Source: Thermoanaerobaculia bacterium
Lineage (GTDB): Bacteria; Acidobacteriota; Thermoanaerobaculia; Multivoradales; J023
Length of the DNA: 33,946 nt
Direction of reading: 5' to 3'
Assembly (NCBI GenBank): GCA_028066595.1
Contig: JALCBJ010000059.1
Location: 1-33,946, forward strand
Within the stretch, counting starts at the first letter, position 1; each line of letters begins with the position of its first letter. This document shows, piece by piece, positions 17,090-24,511 of the stretch. A program made the translations under genes and the position numbers. Under the pieces are notes generated by a model. That model had not been told where the DNA came from and ran no database searches. It was given only the letters and a program-made list of their open reading frames with translations.

Positions 17090-18280
17090 GTGACCAAGAT
17101 CGACGACCGCACAACCCATCGCACGCCTGCTGAGGCGAGTCGAACTCTCCGCATCCTCGTGCTCAACAGCGGCTACTTGTCCGCCGTGCCCAGCGGTGGG
17201 GATCGGCATCTGCTGGCTCTCGGCGGTGCGCTCGGCGAGGACCATCGCGTGGACTACGTAGCGCCCGATGCTGTGCGAAAGCTCCTCCCCGAAACCGTGC
17301 GCCCGGTCGTCTTCCGTTCTGGACTACCCCGTTCGCTGCTGGCCACGCTGGCTGTCTACGCCTATCGCACAGTCCGCGCATCGTTCGTCGCCTGGCGACG
17401 GCGTGCAGACGTCGTGCTCGCGTCTCCCGGCCTCTTCGATGCGCTGCCGGCAGCGCTACATCACAGGCGATTTCGTTCGCGCACGGTCGTCTTCGCCTTC
17501 CACATAGGCGATCCCAGCGGCCAGAGATCCCGCAGCTGGATCCAACGCCGACTGGCACTGATGGCGCAGACCCTGGCGGCCAGGCTATGGCTGCGCGCCG
17601 ACGTCGTCGTCACCTCCACCGAGGAAGTCGCCGGCCAGTTGCGGGCCATGGGCGTGCCGGCCGACCGTATCCTGCTGCAGCGCCCATGCGTCGACGTCGG
17701 AGGGATCCGCGCTTCGACTCCGGCCGATGACGCGCCCGACGTCCTCTTCGTCGGCCGCCTGGTCCGCCGAAAGGGTGTCTTCGACCTGCTCGAAGCCGCC
17801 GCCGCCCATAGCGCCTCGGTCGGCCTGGTGGGCGATGGAGAGGAGCGCGAACGCCTGGGAGAAGAGATCCGGCGTCGCGGACTCGACGAGCGCGTGACGC
17901 TCTACGGCCCGGTCTCCGACGCCCGCCTCTGGAGCCTGCTGCGCGGAGCCCGCTGTTTGGTGTTGCCGAGCTACGAAGAGGGCTACAGCCTGGTCATCGC
18001 CGAGGCGCTGGTAGCCGAGATCCCGGTCCTTGCCTATGACCTGCCCCACTACTCCGAGGTCTTCGGCGAAGCCATCACCCGTGTGCCATGTGGCGACGCG
18101 GTGACCCTCGGTCGCGAGATTCACGCGCTGCTCACCGGTCAGCGCACACAGGAGCAGGAAACCTGCCGCGCCGCCAGCCACACCGTCAAAATCGGAACGT
18201 CTGCCACGGCCGCGTCGGCCCTTCTCAGGCGCTTGAAGTCAGCCCGTCACGCCGAACTGAGCACGGCCGAGACCGTCTGA
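17090..18280 (+). CDS. Glycosyltransferase family 4
   Basis: 396 residues from a GTG with GGAG ~8 nt upstream. The N-terminal Rossmann domain starts LRILVLNSGYLSAVPSGGDRHLLAL, with the glycine-rich acceptor loop. The C-terminal donor domain has LFVGRLVRRKGVFDLLEA, VGDGEERERL, VTLYGPVSD, and the E-x7-E motif in YEEGYSLVIAEAL, followed by PVLAYDLPHYSEVF. This is a retaining GT-B enzyme using an NDP-sugar in the cytoplasm. The final ~11 codons and the stop lie inside a partial copy of the repeat found at 26.7-27.4 kb, so the native C-terminus may have been replaced. Confidence 0.92.
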   Translation: MTKIDDRTTHRTPAEASRTLRILVLNSGYLSAVPSGGDRHLLALGGALGEDHRVDYVAPDAVRKLLPETVRPVVFRSGLPRSLLATLAVYAYRTVRASFVAWRRRADVVLASPGLFDALPAALHHRRFRSRTVVFAFHIGDPSGQRSRSWIQRRLALMAQTLAARLWLRADVVVTSTEEVAGQLRAMGVPADRILLQRPCVDVGGIRASTPADDAPDVLFVGRLVRRKGVFDLLEAAAAHSASVGLVGDGEERERLGEEIRRRGLDERVTLYGPVSDARLWSLLRGARCLVLPSYEEGYSLVIAEALVAEIPVLAYDLPHYSEVFGEAITRVPCGDAVTLGREIHALLTGQRTQEQETCRAASHTVKIGTSATAASALLRRLKSARHAELSTAETV

Positions 18281-18300
18281 GCTGAAACACGTCGAGTCAC
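18246..18300 (+). repeat. Partial copy of the ~140-bp dispersed repeat, overlapping the GT4 3' end
   Basis: The first 41 bp match the left end of the repeat at 26727-27384 with about five mismatches. This includes the block GCACGGCCGAGAC-GTCTGAGC, and weaker similarity continues to GTCGAGTCAC. Only the left half is present; the right terminal inverted repeat is missing. The match supplies the GT4 stop TGA at 18278-18280. Confidence 0.65.
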
Positions 18301-18332
18301 TCCGGAGTCCAATCGTTCACCAGCTTCCTGGA

Positions 18333-18744
18333 ATGCGCTCTGTTCGGCTCCAACATGAGCCCCACACTCGATCACAGCACTTTCCGACTGCTCTCAAAGC
18401 TGCGGCGGATGATCTCGGTCCCAGCCAAATCCAATCGCTCTCTGAGTACTGCATGCAGTGCATTCCGCGGCCGTTGAGCCATCGGGATCGTGCCGCTGGC
18501 TACTGGTGGGAGCTCTTTATGCGCCAGATCGAGGTGGCGCGCACCCTCGTGCTCGACGCACCGCTCCATGCTCGCGCCTTCTTCGAGACGATCGTGCGAG
18601 ACAACCTCGGCCTGGGGAGACGGATGAAGTCGAGTTGATCTTCTCCGGCCGGCCGGCGCTCCGAGGGAGGCGGCCGAAGCAGCCCAAACCTTCAGGACCA
18701 AGGTCGTCACCCGCGGTGTCCAGGTCCGCGTCAACGTCTTCTAT
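18333..18744 (+). pseudogene. Frameshifted fragment of a widespread uncharacterised family
   Basis: Three frames in turn encode pieces of one protein: PLSHRDRAAGYWWELFMRQ and LDAPLHARAFFETIVRDNL in frame one, then DEVELIFSGRPALR in frame two (from about 18623), then TFRTKVVTRGVQVRVNVFY in frame three (18688-18744). This order matches, from memory, a multi-copy family of about 300-residue proteins with a C-terminal winged helix found in many high-GC phyla. The second half is absent, replaced directly by IS3 sequence. It is not functional. Confidence 0.65.
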
Positions 18745-18779
18745 AGAAGAAATCACCCAGGCTTTCCCGGAGACCCAAA

Positions 18780-19227
18780 CACCTGGAGGGTCTCCACTTC
18801 GCTTCGCACCGATCTAGCGCTGGATGACCTGGAACGGGCTCTCTACGAGCGCCCGGTCGCGCTCGACGGTCCACCACAGCGATCGAGGGCAGCCAGTACC
18901 TGTCGATCCGCTATACGACCGCCTCGCCGAGGCTGGCATCGAGCGATCGGTCGGCAGCCGCGGCAACAGCTATGACAACGCGCTCGCTGAGTCCACCAGT
19001 GGTCTCTACAGGACCGAACTGATCCGTAGGCGAGGGACGCGACGGGGAGTCGATAACGTCGAATAAGCGACCCTTGAGGGGGTCCACTAGTACCGCACGA
19101 AGCGTCTCCTCGGACCGATCGGAGACATCCCTCCGACCGAGTACGAGGCGAGCTACTATCTGGAGATGAACTCGCCGCAAGTGGCGGGACTCAACCAAAC
19201 AGGTCTCCGGAGAACCGGGGCGGTTCA
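18780..19227 (+). mobile_element. Degraded IS3-family insertion sequence (3' part of orfB and right end)
   Basis: The remnant encodes the end of an IS3-type DDE transposase: TWRVSTSLRTDLALDDLERALYER, then after a shift VHHSDRG, DRLAEAGIERSVGSRGNSYDNALAES, GLYRTELIRRRG, and after stops RTKRLLGPIGDIPPTEYEASYY. HHSDRG carries the second catalytic Asp and DNALAES the final Glu. Several small indels and in-frame stops (near 19064 and 19086) kill it. orfA and the first half of orfB are missing. The element ends at 19227 with a typical IS3-type right end. Confidence 0.85.
19205..19227 (-). repeat. Right terminal inverted repeat of the IS3 remnant
   Basis: Read on the minus strand this begins TGAACCGCCCCGG and continues TTCTCCGGAG, the usual form of IS3-group ends. 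Its first three bases are the TGA stop codon of the gene entering from the right. Confidence 0.6.
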
Positions 19228-20478
19228 CAAGAGAGCTTCATCGCACCGTAGATCCACAATCGACGGACTTCGTAACGCTGAACCTCCGGCCGAGCTTGGG
19301 CGCCACAGGTGGTTGTAGAGCTCGTTAGCGAACCTACTGTGTGGCAGTGTGTGGAGCCCACGATTCACCTCACGCTCGTGCCATGGCTTCCCTTTGACTA
19401 CCAGCCTCTCAAGCACAGATTGGACGTCGTCTGCTCGGAAGAGATGTGTCCTCGTCCACGCTAGCCATTCGACCTTCAGGCGCCAGCCGTCTCCGTCGAC
19501 GAACTTAATCGCTTGAGGCAAAACACGATCTTCACCACTCTCGAGAATCACGTGTTCGAATAGGCCTTCTTCGGGTACGTCCCGGCCGGTTCTCGCCCTG
19601 GCTCTCGGATCACGACGGTCCTTGGCGACCACCACAGCGACCGGTTCCCCACAGGAGTTCCGAAAGCGTACGTGCCACTCATCGTCACAGGTCAGAGTCA
19701 ACGTTCGCGCTTCTCCTTCAAGATGAAGTGCTTTCCATGGGTCTGACCCGTCGCTTTCGTTCATCCTCAAGCGGGCTTCTCCGTTCGCTGAGAAATGGAA
19801 CCAAGAAAACTGAGAAACAGAGCTGGCGCGCCAGATGAAGTCCTCCGGTAGTTCTTGGAAGACTGTTGTTGCTCCGGGGGCGATCCTCCGGTGGTCGTAC
19901 CTATCGGGTAGGTACGGCCGAATACCTCGGTCGTGCGGACCTCGTCTTGCGAGAGCGCCCTCGGTACTAAGACTTGTCGGCGTCCTCTTCTCGCTGCGCC
20001 GCATGTACTCGAAACGGACCGGCAGTGAGCACTCGTTCCGAACTCCGAGACCCTCGCTTCCGATCGGCGGCGACTCAATCGTATGCCGCTCCGTTCTAGT
20101 CGGGGGCCGCGGTTCGTACTTCGGAAGAGCCGAGTGCGGCTGGGTCGCGAAAGGAACCGAAGTGCCCACTTCTCTTTGGCTCGTCTGCTCGTGAGCCGGC
20201 ACGTCTGCTACGACGACGCGTTCTCTGGTCAGACCTTCTAAGAGCGCATTCCCGATTGGGTTTACCGCCAAGAAGTACAGCGCCCAGATTGCGACGAAGA
20301 ACAGTTTTGCGAGCACGCTCTCTACGACAGCCCCGACGTAGTAGCCGATCGAGGCAAGGATGAGAGCCCCAGCTAGAGCTCCTAGAAGCCCGCCAGCCTC
20401 GGCTCCTATGCCGAGACCCGCGAGCAACCCTAAAAAGCCGAGCACCTTACCGAGGAAACTCTCTTGCTCGCTGCTCAT
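19225..20478 (-). CDS. Membrane-anchored protein of unknown function, C-terminus cut by IS end
   Basis: 417 residues. The first ~80 residues hold two or three Gly/Ala-rich membrane helices (FLGLLAGLGIGAEAGGLLGALAGALILASIGYYVG, then LFFVAIWALYFLAV), resembling glycine-zipper segments. A Pro/charged linker follows, then two similar beta-type modules. One starts VRNECSLPVRFEYMRR (about residue 145) and the other VRFRNSCGEPVAVVVAKD (about 270). They recall the N-x-C-x-x-PV pattern of DUF1036-like domains. GGAGG lies about 10 nt before the ATG. The stop codon is provided by the IS3 terminal repeat, so the original C-terminus is probably lost. Function unknown; base composition is less GC-rich than the glycan genes. 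Confidence 0.7.
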   Translation of the reverse strand: MSSEQESFLGKVLGFLGLLAGLGIGAEAGGLLGALAGALILASIGYYVGAVVESVLAKLFFVAIWALYFLAVNPIGNALLEGLTRERVVVADVPAHEQTSQREVGTSVPFATQPHSALPKYEPRPPTRTERHTIESPPIGSEGLGVRNECSLPVRFEYMRRSEKRTPTSLSTEGALARRGPHDRGIRPYLPDRYDHRRIAPGATTVFQELPEDFIWRASSVSQFSWFHFSANGEARLRMNESDGSDPWKALHLEGEARTLTLTCDDEWHVRFRNSCGEPVAVVVAKDRRDPRARARTGRDVPEEGLFEHVILESGEDRVLPQAIKFVDGDGWRLKVEWLAWTRTHLFRADDVQSVLERLVVKGKPWHEREVNRGLHTLPHSRFANELYNHLWRPSSAGGSALRSPSIVDLRCDEALL

Positions 20479-20658
20479 AGCCTGGCGTCCTCCTTCTTGA
20501 CTCCTTCCGAGTTCTACGCCCTCACTTGAGCGCGTATTCGGCAGCCCAGCTGCGCTAGCCAGCGGACGGACCCTGAGTCAAAGGCGGGCCCCAAAGACTG
20601 CTTTGAGCGGAGCAGCTCATCGCAGAAGAGGGTTAGCACAGGGAAGATCATAGCAAGG

Positions 20659-20934
20659 TTACCGACGGAATCTCTTCATGTAGAGAGTCGGAAGCGCAGC
20701 TTTCTCATAGATGTTGTTTCTAGCGCTCTTCTTATCAACAAACAGCATAATGTGCCTCAGCCGCCTTGTAGGAACCTGCTTAAAAACGATCCGAGAGGTT
20801 ACTAAAACCAAGCGGGAAGAGTCGTACAGCGAGAAAATCATGTATCTGTCCCAATCCAGCTCATTCCTAGCCACGCGAATCCTCGGTACTTCCCGCAGAA
20901 CTCTGGACCCCCGAAGAACGAATTTCAGCAGCTC
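20659..20934 (-). CDS. Small open frame of unknown function following the alpha/beta hydrolase
   Basis: A GTG at 20874 gives 71 residues (MARNELDWDRYMIFSLYDSS...). The same frame is open further upstream, back to the codon right after the hydrolase TAA at 20935, adding about 20 residues (ELLKFVLRGSRVLREVPRIR) with no standard start. It could be a short separate gene or the detached tail of the hydrolase after a nonsense change. It is AT-richer than its surroundings and I recognise no family. The remaining gap to 20479 shows nothing beyond the ribosome-binding site of the next gene. Confidence 0.35.
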   Translation of the reverse strand, partial: ELLKFVLRGSRVLREVPRIRVARNELDWDRYMIFSLYDSSRLVLVTSRIVFKQVPTRRLRHIMLFVDKKSARNNIYEKAALPTLYMKRFRR

Positions 20935-22057
20935 TTAGGGAACACAGTCGGGACGAGATCTGAACACTGTTATCTTGTCTCCTTTGCTCCACTGGTTAGG
21001 CACGTAGTTCTCGAGCCAGCGGCCGTGGCCTGGTTCGGTTTGACCTGCCCTCTTGGCGTTCCAGAACAACGCGGTACCTTTGGCGCGAGTCCGCTCATTT
21101 CGGATCTCTATCTGCCTTTCCAGCGGCCGCGTGAGATCGGCAGGGATCCCTCTCCTCGAGAGGGGCCACTTGCTTGAGTTACAGATCCTATCAATCTCGT
21201 CGAGACTGAAGTAGAAGAACTGTCCGGGCCGCGCGTCGCTATTGACATCTTGGACCACAAGACTGCCAATCGGAGGTTGATAGTAGAAAGAAAAAAAGAT
21301 CAGAAACAGCGAAGCTGCCAGACCGAGCGGAACAAGGAACTTGAGCTTCAGGACCGTAAGTATTGAAACCCACCAGGGCGTCGTGGGCTGATCGCTCAGG
21401 CCCTTCTCGATGCGACCTTCCTTCAGATAAGGGAGCCAGTATTTCCTGATTCTCCGACGCAAGAAAAAACCACCGTGCCCCCAGGGGAAGAATCGATCGT
21501 GTACGCGGGGGTGCCCAAAGCCAAAGTGCCCCGAAGAACCGTAGGCTGACGAGCACGATTTTGCTAACACAGGAAGCAGATCCTTCAAGCCACAGTCGTT
21601 GACAACATGAACCATGCCTGAACGATCAGTGTTGAGTTGAGCCGTCACTCCCTCCCAGCCAAAGTCGTCGGGCACGATCCCACCACACAGGATCAAGCGG
21701 TGTATCCGTATGTCCGGATTCTCTTGGAGAGTCCGGGCGATAAGAAACGTACCGAAGCTGTGTGCAATCACCGACACGCGATCGACCATCGGATGGTTCA
21801 ACTCGTTGCGCAGACACTTCTCGACCCGCTTCTGCGGACTAGCCCACGCCGACGGAATCAAGAATCTAAAAAGGTCAAAGAACTCGAACCTAATTAATTA
21901 GCACGCCGCGAACCTCCGAATCTTCCTGAAGGACGTCAATAGTTCTCTTGGCCCAATTTGCTTGAGTTCTGATTCCATGTATCAATACTACGGAGTGCTT
22001 CCGCTCGTTGCCGTCACAGTCCTTGGAACCTGGCGAGCCTGTTTCCAATACCTTCAT
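20935..22057 (-). pseudogene. Alpha/beta hydrolase with C-terminal membrane segment, frameshifted
   Basis: Starting at the ATG at 22057, the first frame encodes VVLIHGIRTQANWAKRTIDVLQEDS, with the oxyanion-hole HG motif, and hits TAG at 21890-21892. The next frame continues the same fold as FEFFDLFRFLIPSAW, then VSVIAHSFGTFLIARTL with the nucleophile Ser (codon 21757-21759), IHRLILCGGIVPDDF, VVNDCG (candidate Asp) and FFPWGHGGFF (candidate His). One extra base in the TAATTAATTA tract at 21891-21900 explains the shift. Without it the gene is 1122 bp, 373 residues, with the nucleophile at Ser100. A membrane helix (KFLVPLGLAASLFLIFFSFYY) precedes a ~110-residue tail. The ATG overlaps the previous stop by 4 bp. 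The frameshift may be real or a sequence error. Confidence 0.75.
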
Positions 22058-22464
22058 TTCATCGACTCCTCTCTCGGAGAGATGGTCGTCTTGCGGATGT
22101 GGCAGACCGTTCGCACTAGCCTCGGCTGAGGACTGCTGAGGGTAGTTTCTTGATCAATGCAAGCGGTCGCGATACCCGTCAAGCCAACCGAGCCTCCTTC
22201 GTTGGTGAGATATACCCAGTACGCCTCGTCTCCAGGACGCTGCCAATCTAAAATGTTTGGAAGTGAGCCGCTTAGCTCTACAATAAGATCCTCTGTGTTT
22301 GAGTCGAGATCACGCACTCCATTCTCGCGAACTCTGCCGCTGGAAAAGGCGTCGACCCCTTTGGGCCCGCCAGCATTCGTGCAGTTGCGGTCAAGAACTG
22401 TGAATGCCGCGGGGGCTCGACCGATCTGCCGCTTGAGATAGCGCACGCAACTTAGCGGCGGCAA
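22054..22464 (-). CDS. Hypothetical protein upstream of and coupled to the alpha/beta hydrolase
   Basis: 136 residues from a TTG at 22464; a GTG seven codons inside is an alternative (MRYLKRQIGRAPAAF). The open frame extends a little upstream to a TAG without ATG, so the true start is uncertain and the 5' end may be damaged. No domain is recognised. It has several Cys residues and a segment IVELSGSLPNILDWQRPGDEAYWVYLTNEGG. The stop overlaps the hydrolase ATG (ATGA), suggesting one operon. Lower GC than the flanking glycan genes. Confidence 0.5.
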   Translation of the reverse strand: MPPLSCVRYLKRQIGRAPAAFTVLDRNCTNAGGPKGVDAFSSGRVRENGVRDLDSNTEDLIVELSGSLPNILDWQRPGDEAYWVYLTNEGGSVGLTGIATACIDQETTLSSPQPRLVRTVCHIRKTTISPREESMK

Positions 22465-22585
22465 CGAACCGGTATCTAGGCCATGGTCCGATCTTTTCTA
22501 CCGTTCTAGTCATCCGTTCTCCCGACACCCTGCCGCAAGGCTCCAGTCAACGCTCACATCCCCAGAGAGATCTGATCAATACAGC

Positions 22586-22614
22586 TTGACACTACGATAG
22601 CATCAGCTAACAAT
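22586..22614 (+). promoter_or_regulatory. Orphan sigma-70-like promoter on the plus strand
   Basis: TTGACA and TAACAA(T) are separated by 16-17 bp. The element points towards the 3' end of a minus-strand gene, with no plus-strand reading frame of note. It would yield an antisense or small RNA if active. Confidence 0.3.
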
Positions 22615-22622
22615 ACGACGAG

Positions 22623-22628
22623 ATTATA
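22623..22628 (-). promoter_or_regulatory. Consensus -10 hexamer (TATAAT) upstream of the unknown operon
   Basis: Exact TATAAT on the minus strand, 159 bp before the presumed start at 22464, in an AT-rich stretch. The -35 match is poor. Promoter activity is inferred. Confidence 0.35.
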
Positions 22629-22891
22629 CTACTTCCCTGGCAATTACTAGGCGAGCCGAGACCAACTCAAGGTTCGCCTTCCGGGCGGCTGCCCGCGAAT
22701 GGAACTCGTTGCAACCAGCCAGCGGAGTGCCCCTAGAACTGGTCGCCGCTAGAGATGCTTGGAGGTCTCGCCGCCGTTCTCCCTCGACTGTAGGCAGGGG
22801 CGAGTGTCGTATTCGACGGGCGCATGAGCCGCATCCGCCACGCGCAGGTCGGCGCGACGGTCCGACGAGCGTCCTGGCCCGAGGAATAGCG

Positions 22892-23434
22892 TCAGCTATC
22901 GATGGCGCCGACGCCCGAGCTGAGGCGCGCCAGGTCGCTGAGCACGTCGTCCTCTTCGACCGGCGTGCGGTAGATCTTGCGAATCACGTGCTCGGCGTCC
23001 AGGACCAGCGTGAACGGAATGGTCGTGCCACTGTATCGCCCGGCGAAGACGTCCTGATCGTCGATCAGAACCATGTACTCGATCGACTGCTCCTCGACGA
23101 ACGGGCGCACGATCGACTCGCCCTCCTCGTCGATGGCCACGGAAAGCACCTGGATTCCGCCGGAGCTGTCGAGCGCGCGGAGGTCCGGGATCTCGCGATG
23201 ACAGGGTTCACACCAGGTGGCCCAGAAATTGAGCACGAGCGGCATGCCTCGGTGCGACGCCAGATTCTGCCGACTGCCGTCGAGTGCGACGAGCGAGAAG
23301 TCCGGCGCCCGCTCGCCCACGTCGATCGATCCTGCGTCGGAGTTGCCACCGCAACCTGTGGCCGACCAGCCGACCAGGACGAACACCAAGATCCACCTGC
23401 CCCGAGCGCCCATCCATCGTTTCATTGACTGCAT
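22892..23434 (-). CDS. TlpA/ResA-like thioredoxin-fold lipoprotein
   Basis: 180 residues. The N-terminus is a lipoprotein-like signal (ILVFVLVGWSATGCGG) with Cys28 as the likely lipidated residue. The thioredoxin fold follows: APDFSLVALDGSRQNLASHRG, LVLNFWATWCEPCHREIPDLRAL with the WCEPC redox pair, and the cis-Pro loop GTTIPFTLVLD. This is an extracytoplasmic thiol-disulfide oxidoreductase or electron donor. The start may be the first ATG or the one at codon 4. It is not obviously part of the glycan pathway and marks the right boundary of the interrupted segment. Confidence 0.92.
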   Translation of the reverse strand: MQSMKRWMGARGRWILVFVLVGWSATGCGGNSDAGSIDVGERAPDFSLVALDGSRQNLASHRGMPLVLNFWATWCEPCHREIPDLRALDSSGGIQVLSVAIDEEGESIVRPFVEEQSIEYMVLIDDQDVFAGRYSGTTIPFTLVLDAEHVIRKIYRTPVEEDDVLSDLARLSSGVGAIDS

Positions 23435-23506
23435 CTCTGTCTTGGTTCCGTCGACACCCTAGTTCCCTTCGTCCCCTGGCGCAGAGCTGACTCCCCGGTT
23501 CGGACA

Positions 23507-24508
23507 CTAACGCGTCGGCGGATGCCTGTGCCTTCGGACCGCGCTACGACGCCTCGATTCGCGTCCCGAACGCAGGTGATACTCCGCGATGCCGAGTACG
23601 TTGCCCAACGTCGACACCGCCGACGCCGCGGGATGCAGCAGCCAGTCGGCGTCCCGTTCCACCACCGCCCGACCGACGCCTTCGAACAAGGGCGGTAGCA
23701 GCGTCAGATGATAGGCCAGGGCGCGCAGCTTGCGGCCACCGAGGCCAGCGCCGTCCCAAGTTTGCCGGGTCTCCTCCTTGCGCAGCATGTAGAGGATCAT
23801 GGCGTAGCGCCGCTTCGCCAGATAGTCCCGCCAGGAGCCGACATAGTGGTGGTGGACGCCGATTCCGGGGCCGCTCGCCTTCACCAGCATCCTGCGTCCC
23901 GCACGCATCAACTCCGGGAAAAAGGCGGCCTCATGGTAGCCCTGCCGCCATTCGACCTCGTCCAGACGGTGTCGGTCGAAAACGAACCCGTTGGCGCCCG
24001 TGGGATAGCCACCGGAGGCCGGCAATCGAAAGAGCTCGATGCCGTCGTCATCGCGCTGCACCAACTGTAGCCGCTCGGCGATCGAGCGGGCGTACGGATC
24101 GCTGATCTGCAGTAGCCCGGTGAGATACCGATTGAGCGCGCCGTGTTCAGGGTGTGGCAGGTAGGTCGACTCGAAGCCGAGTGCTTCGGGATGACGTCCG
24201 AGCCCACGCAGCACCGTTCGCAGCCAATCGGGTCCCGCTATCTCGTTGTCTGCATCCACCAGGGCGAGGTAGCGGCCGCGAGCTTCGTCGAACGCCAGCT
24301 GCTTCCCCGCCTCTGCGAGGCGCTCCGGGTTGTCGAGAACCCTAGCGCCAAACTCCTGCGCCACGTCGCGGGTGCGGTCGGTCGAACCACCGTCGGCGAC
24401 CAGGATCTCGTACGTTCCCTCGGGTACGTACTGACTTCGAATCGAAGTCAGACAGCGCCGCAGGAGAGTTTCCGCGTTGAGTGTCGGGATGACGAAGGAG
24501 ACGTCCAG
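23507..24508 (-). CDS. Glycosyltransferase family 2, probable CTG start
   Basis: A GTG at 24364 would omit the conserved N-terminus. The frame upstream encodes DVSFVIPTLNAETLLRRCLTSI and YEILVADGGSTDRT, the obligatory nucleotide-binding half of GT2. It is open only back to the TGA of the preceding gene at 24512-24514. The only plausible initiator is CTG at 24506-24508, with GGAGG (24517-24521) 8 nt upstream. This gives 333 residues. The DXD-type metal site is ALVDADNEI; ANGFVFDR, a HHHYV motif and a C-terminal hydrophobic segment follow. It is an inverting GT-A enzyme transferring a sugar on the cytoplasmic side. Confidence 0.85.
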   Translation of the reverse strand: MDVSFVIPTLNAETLLRRCLTSIRSQYVPEGTYEILVADGGSTDRTRDVAQEFGARVLDNPERLAEAGKQLAFDEARGRYLALVDADNEIAGPDWLRTVLRGLGRHPEALGFESTYLPHPEHGALNRYLTGLLQISDPYARSIAERLQLVQRDDDGIELFRLPASGGYPTGANGFVFDRHRLDEVEWRQGYHEAAFFPELMRAGRRMLVKASGPGIGVHHHYVGSWRDYLAKRRYAMILYMLRKEETRQTWDGAGLGGRKLRALAYHLTLLPPLFEGVGRAVVERDADWLLHPAASAVSTLGNVLGIAEYHLRSGRESRRRSAVRRHRHPPTR

Positions 24509-24511
24509 GAC

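Larger units (their letters stand above)
22465..22891. other. AT-richer intergenic region with promoter-like elements at the right edge of the island
   Basis: No gene is supported. On the minus strand a perfect TATAAT lies at 22623-22628, with a weak CCTAGT at -35 spacing; it could drive the hypothetical-hydrolase operon. On the plus strand TTGACA at 22586-22591 and TAACAAT at 22608-22614 form a near-consensus promoter. No plus-strand gene lies downstream. Composition changes back to high GC after about 22700. Confidence 0.45.
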
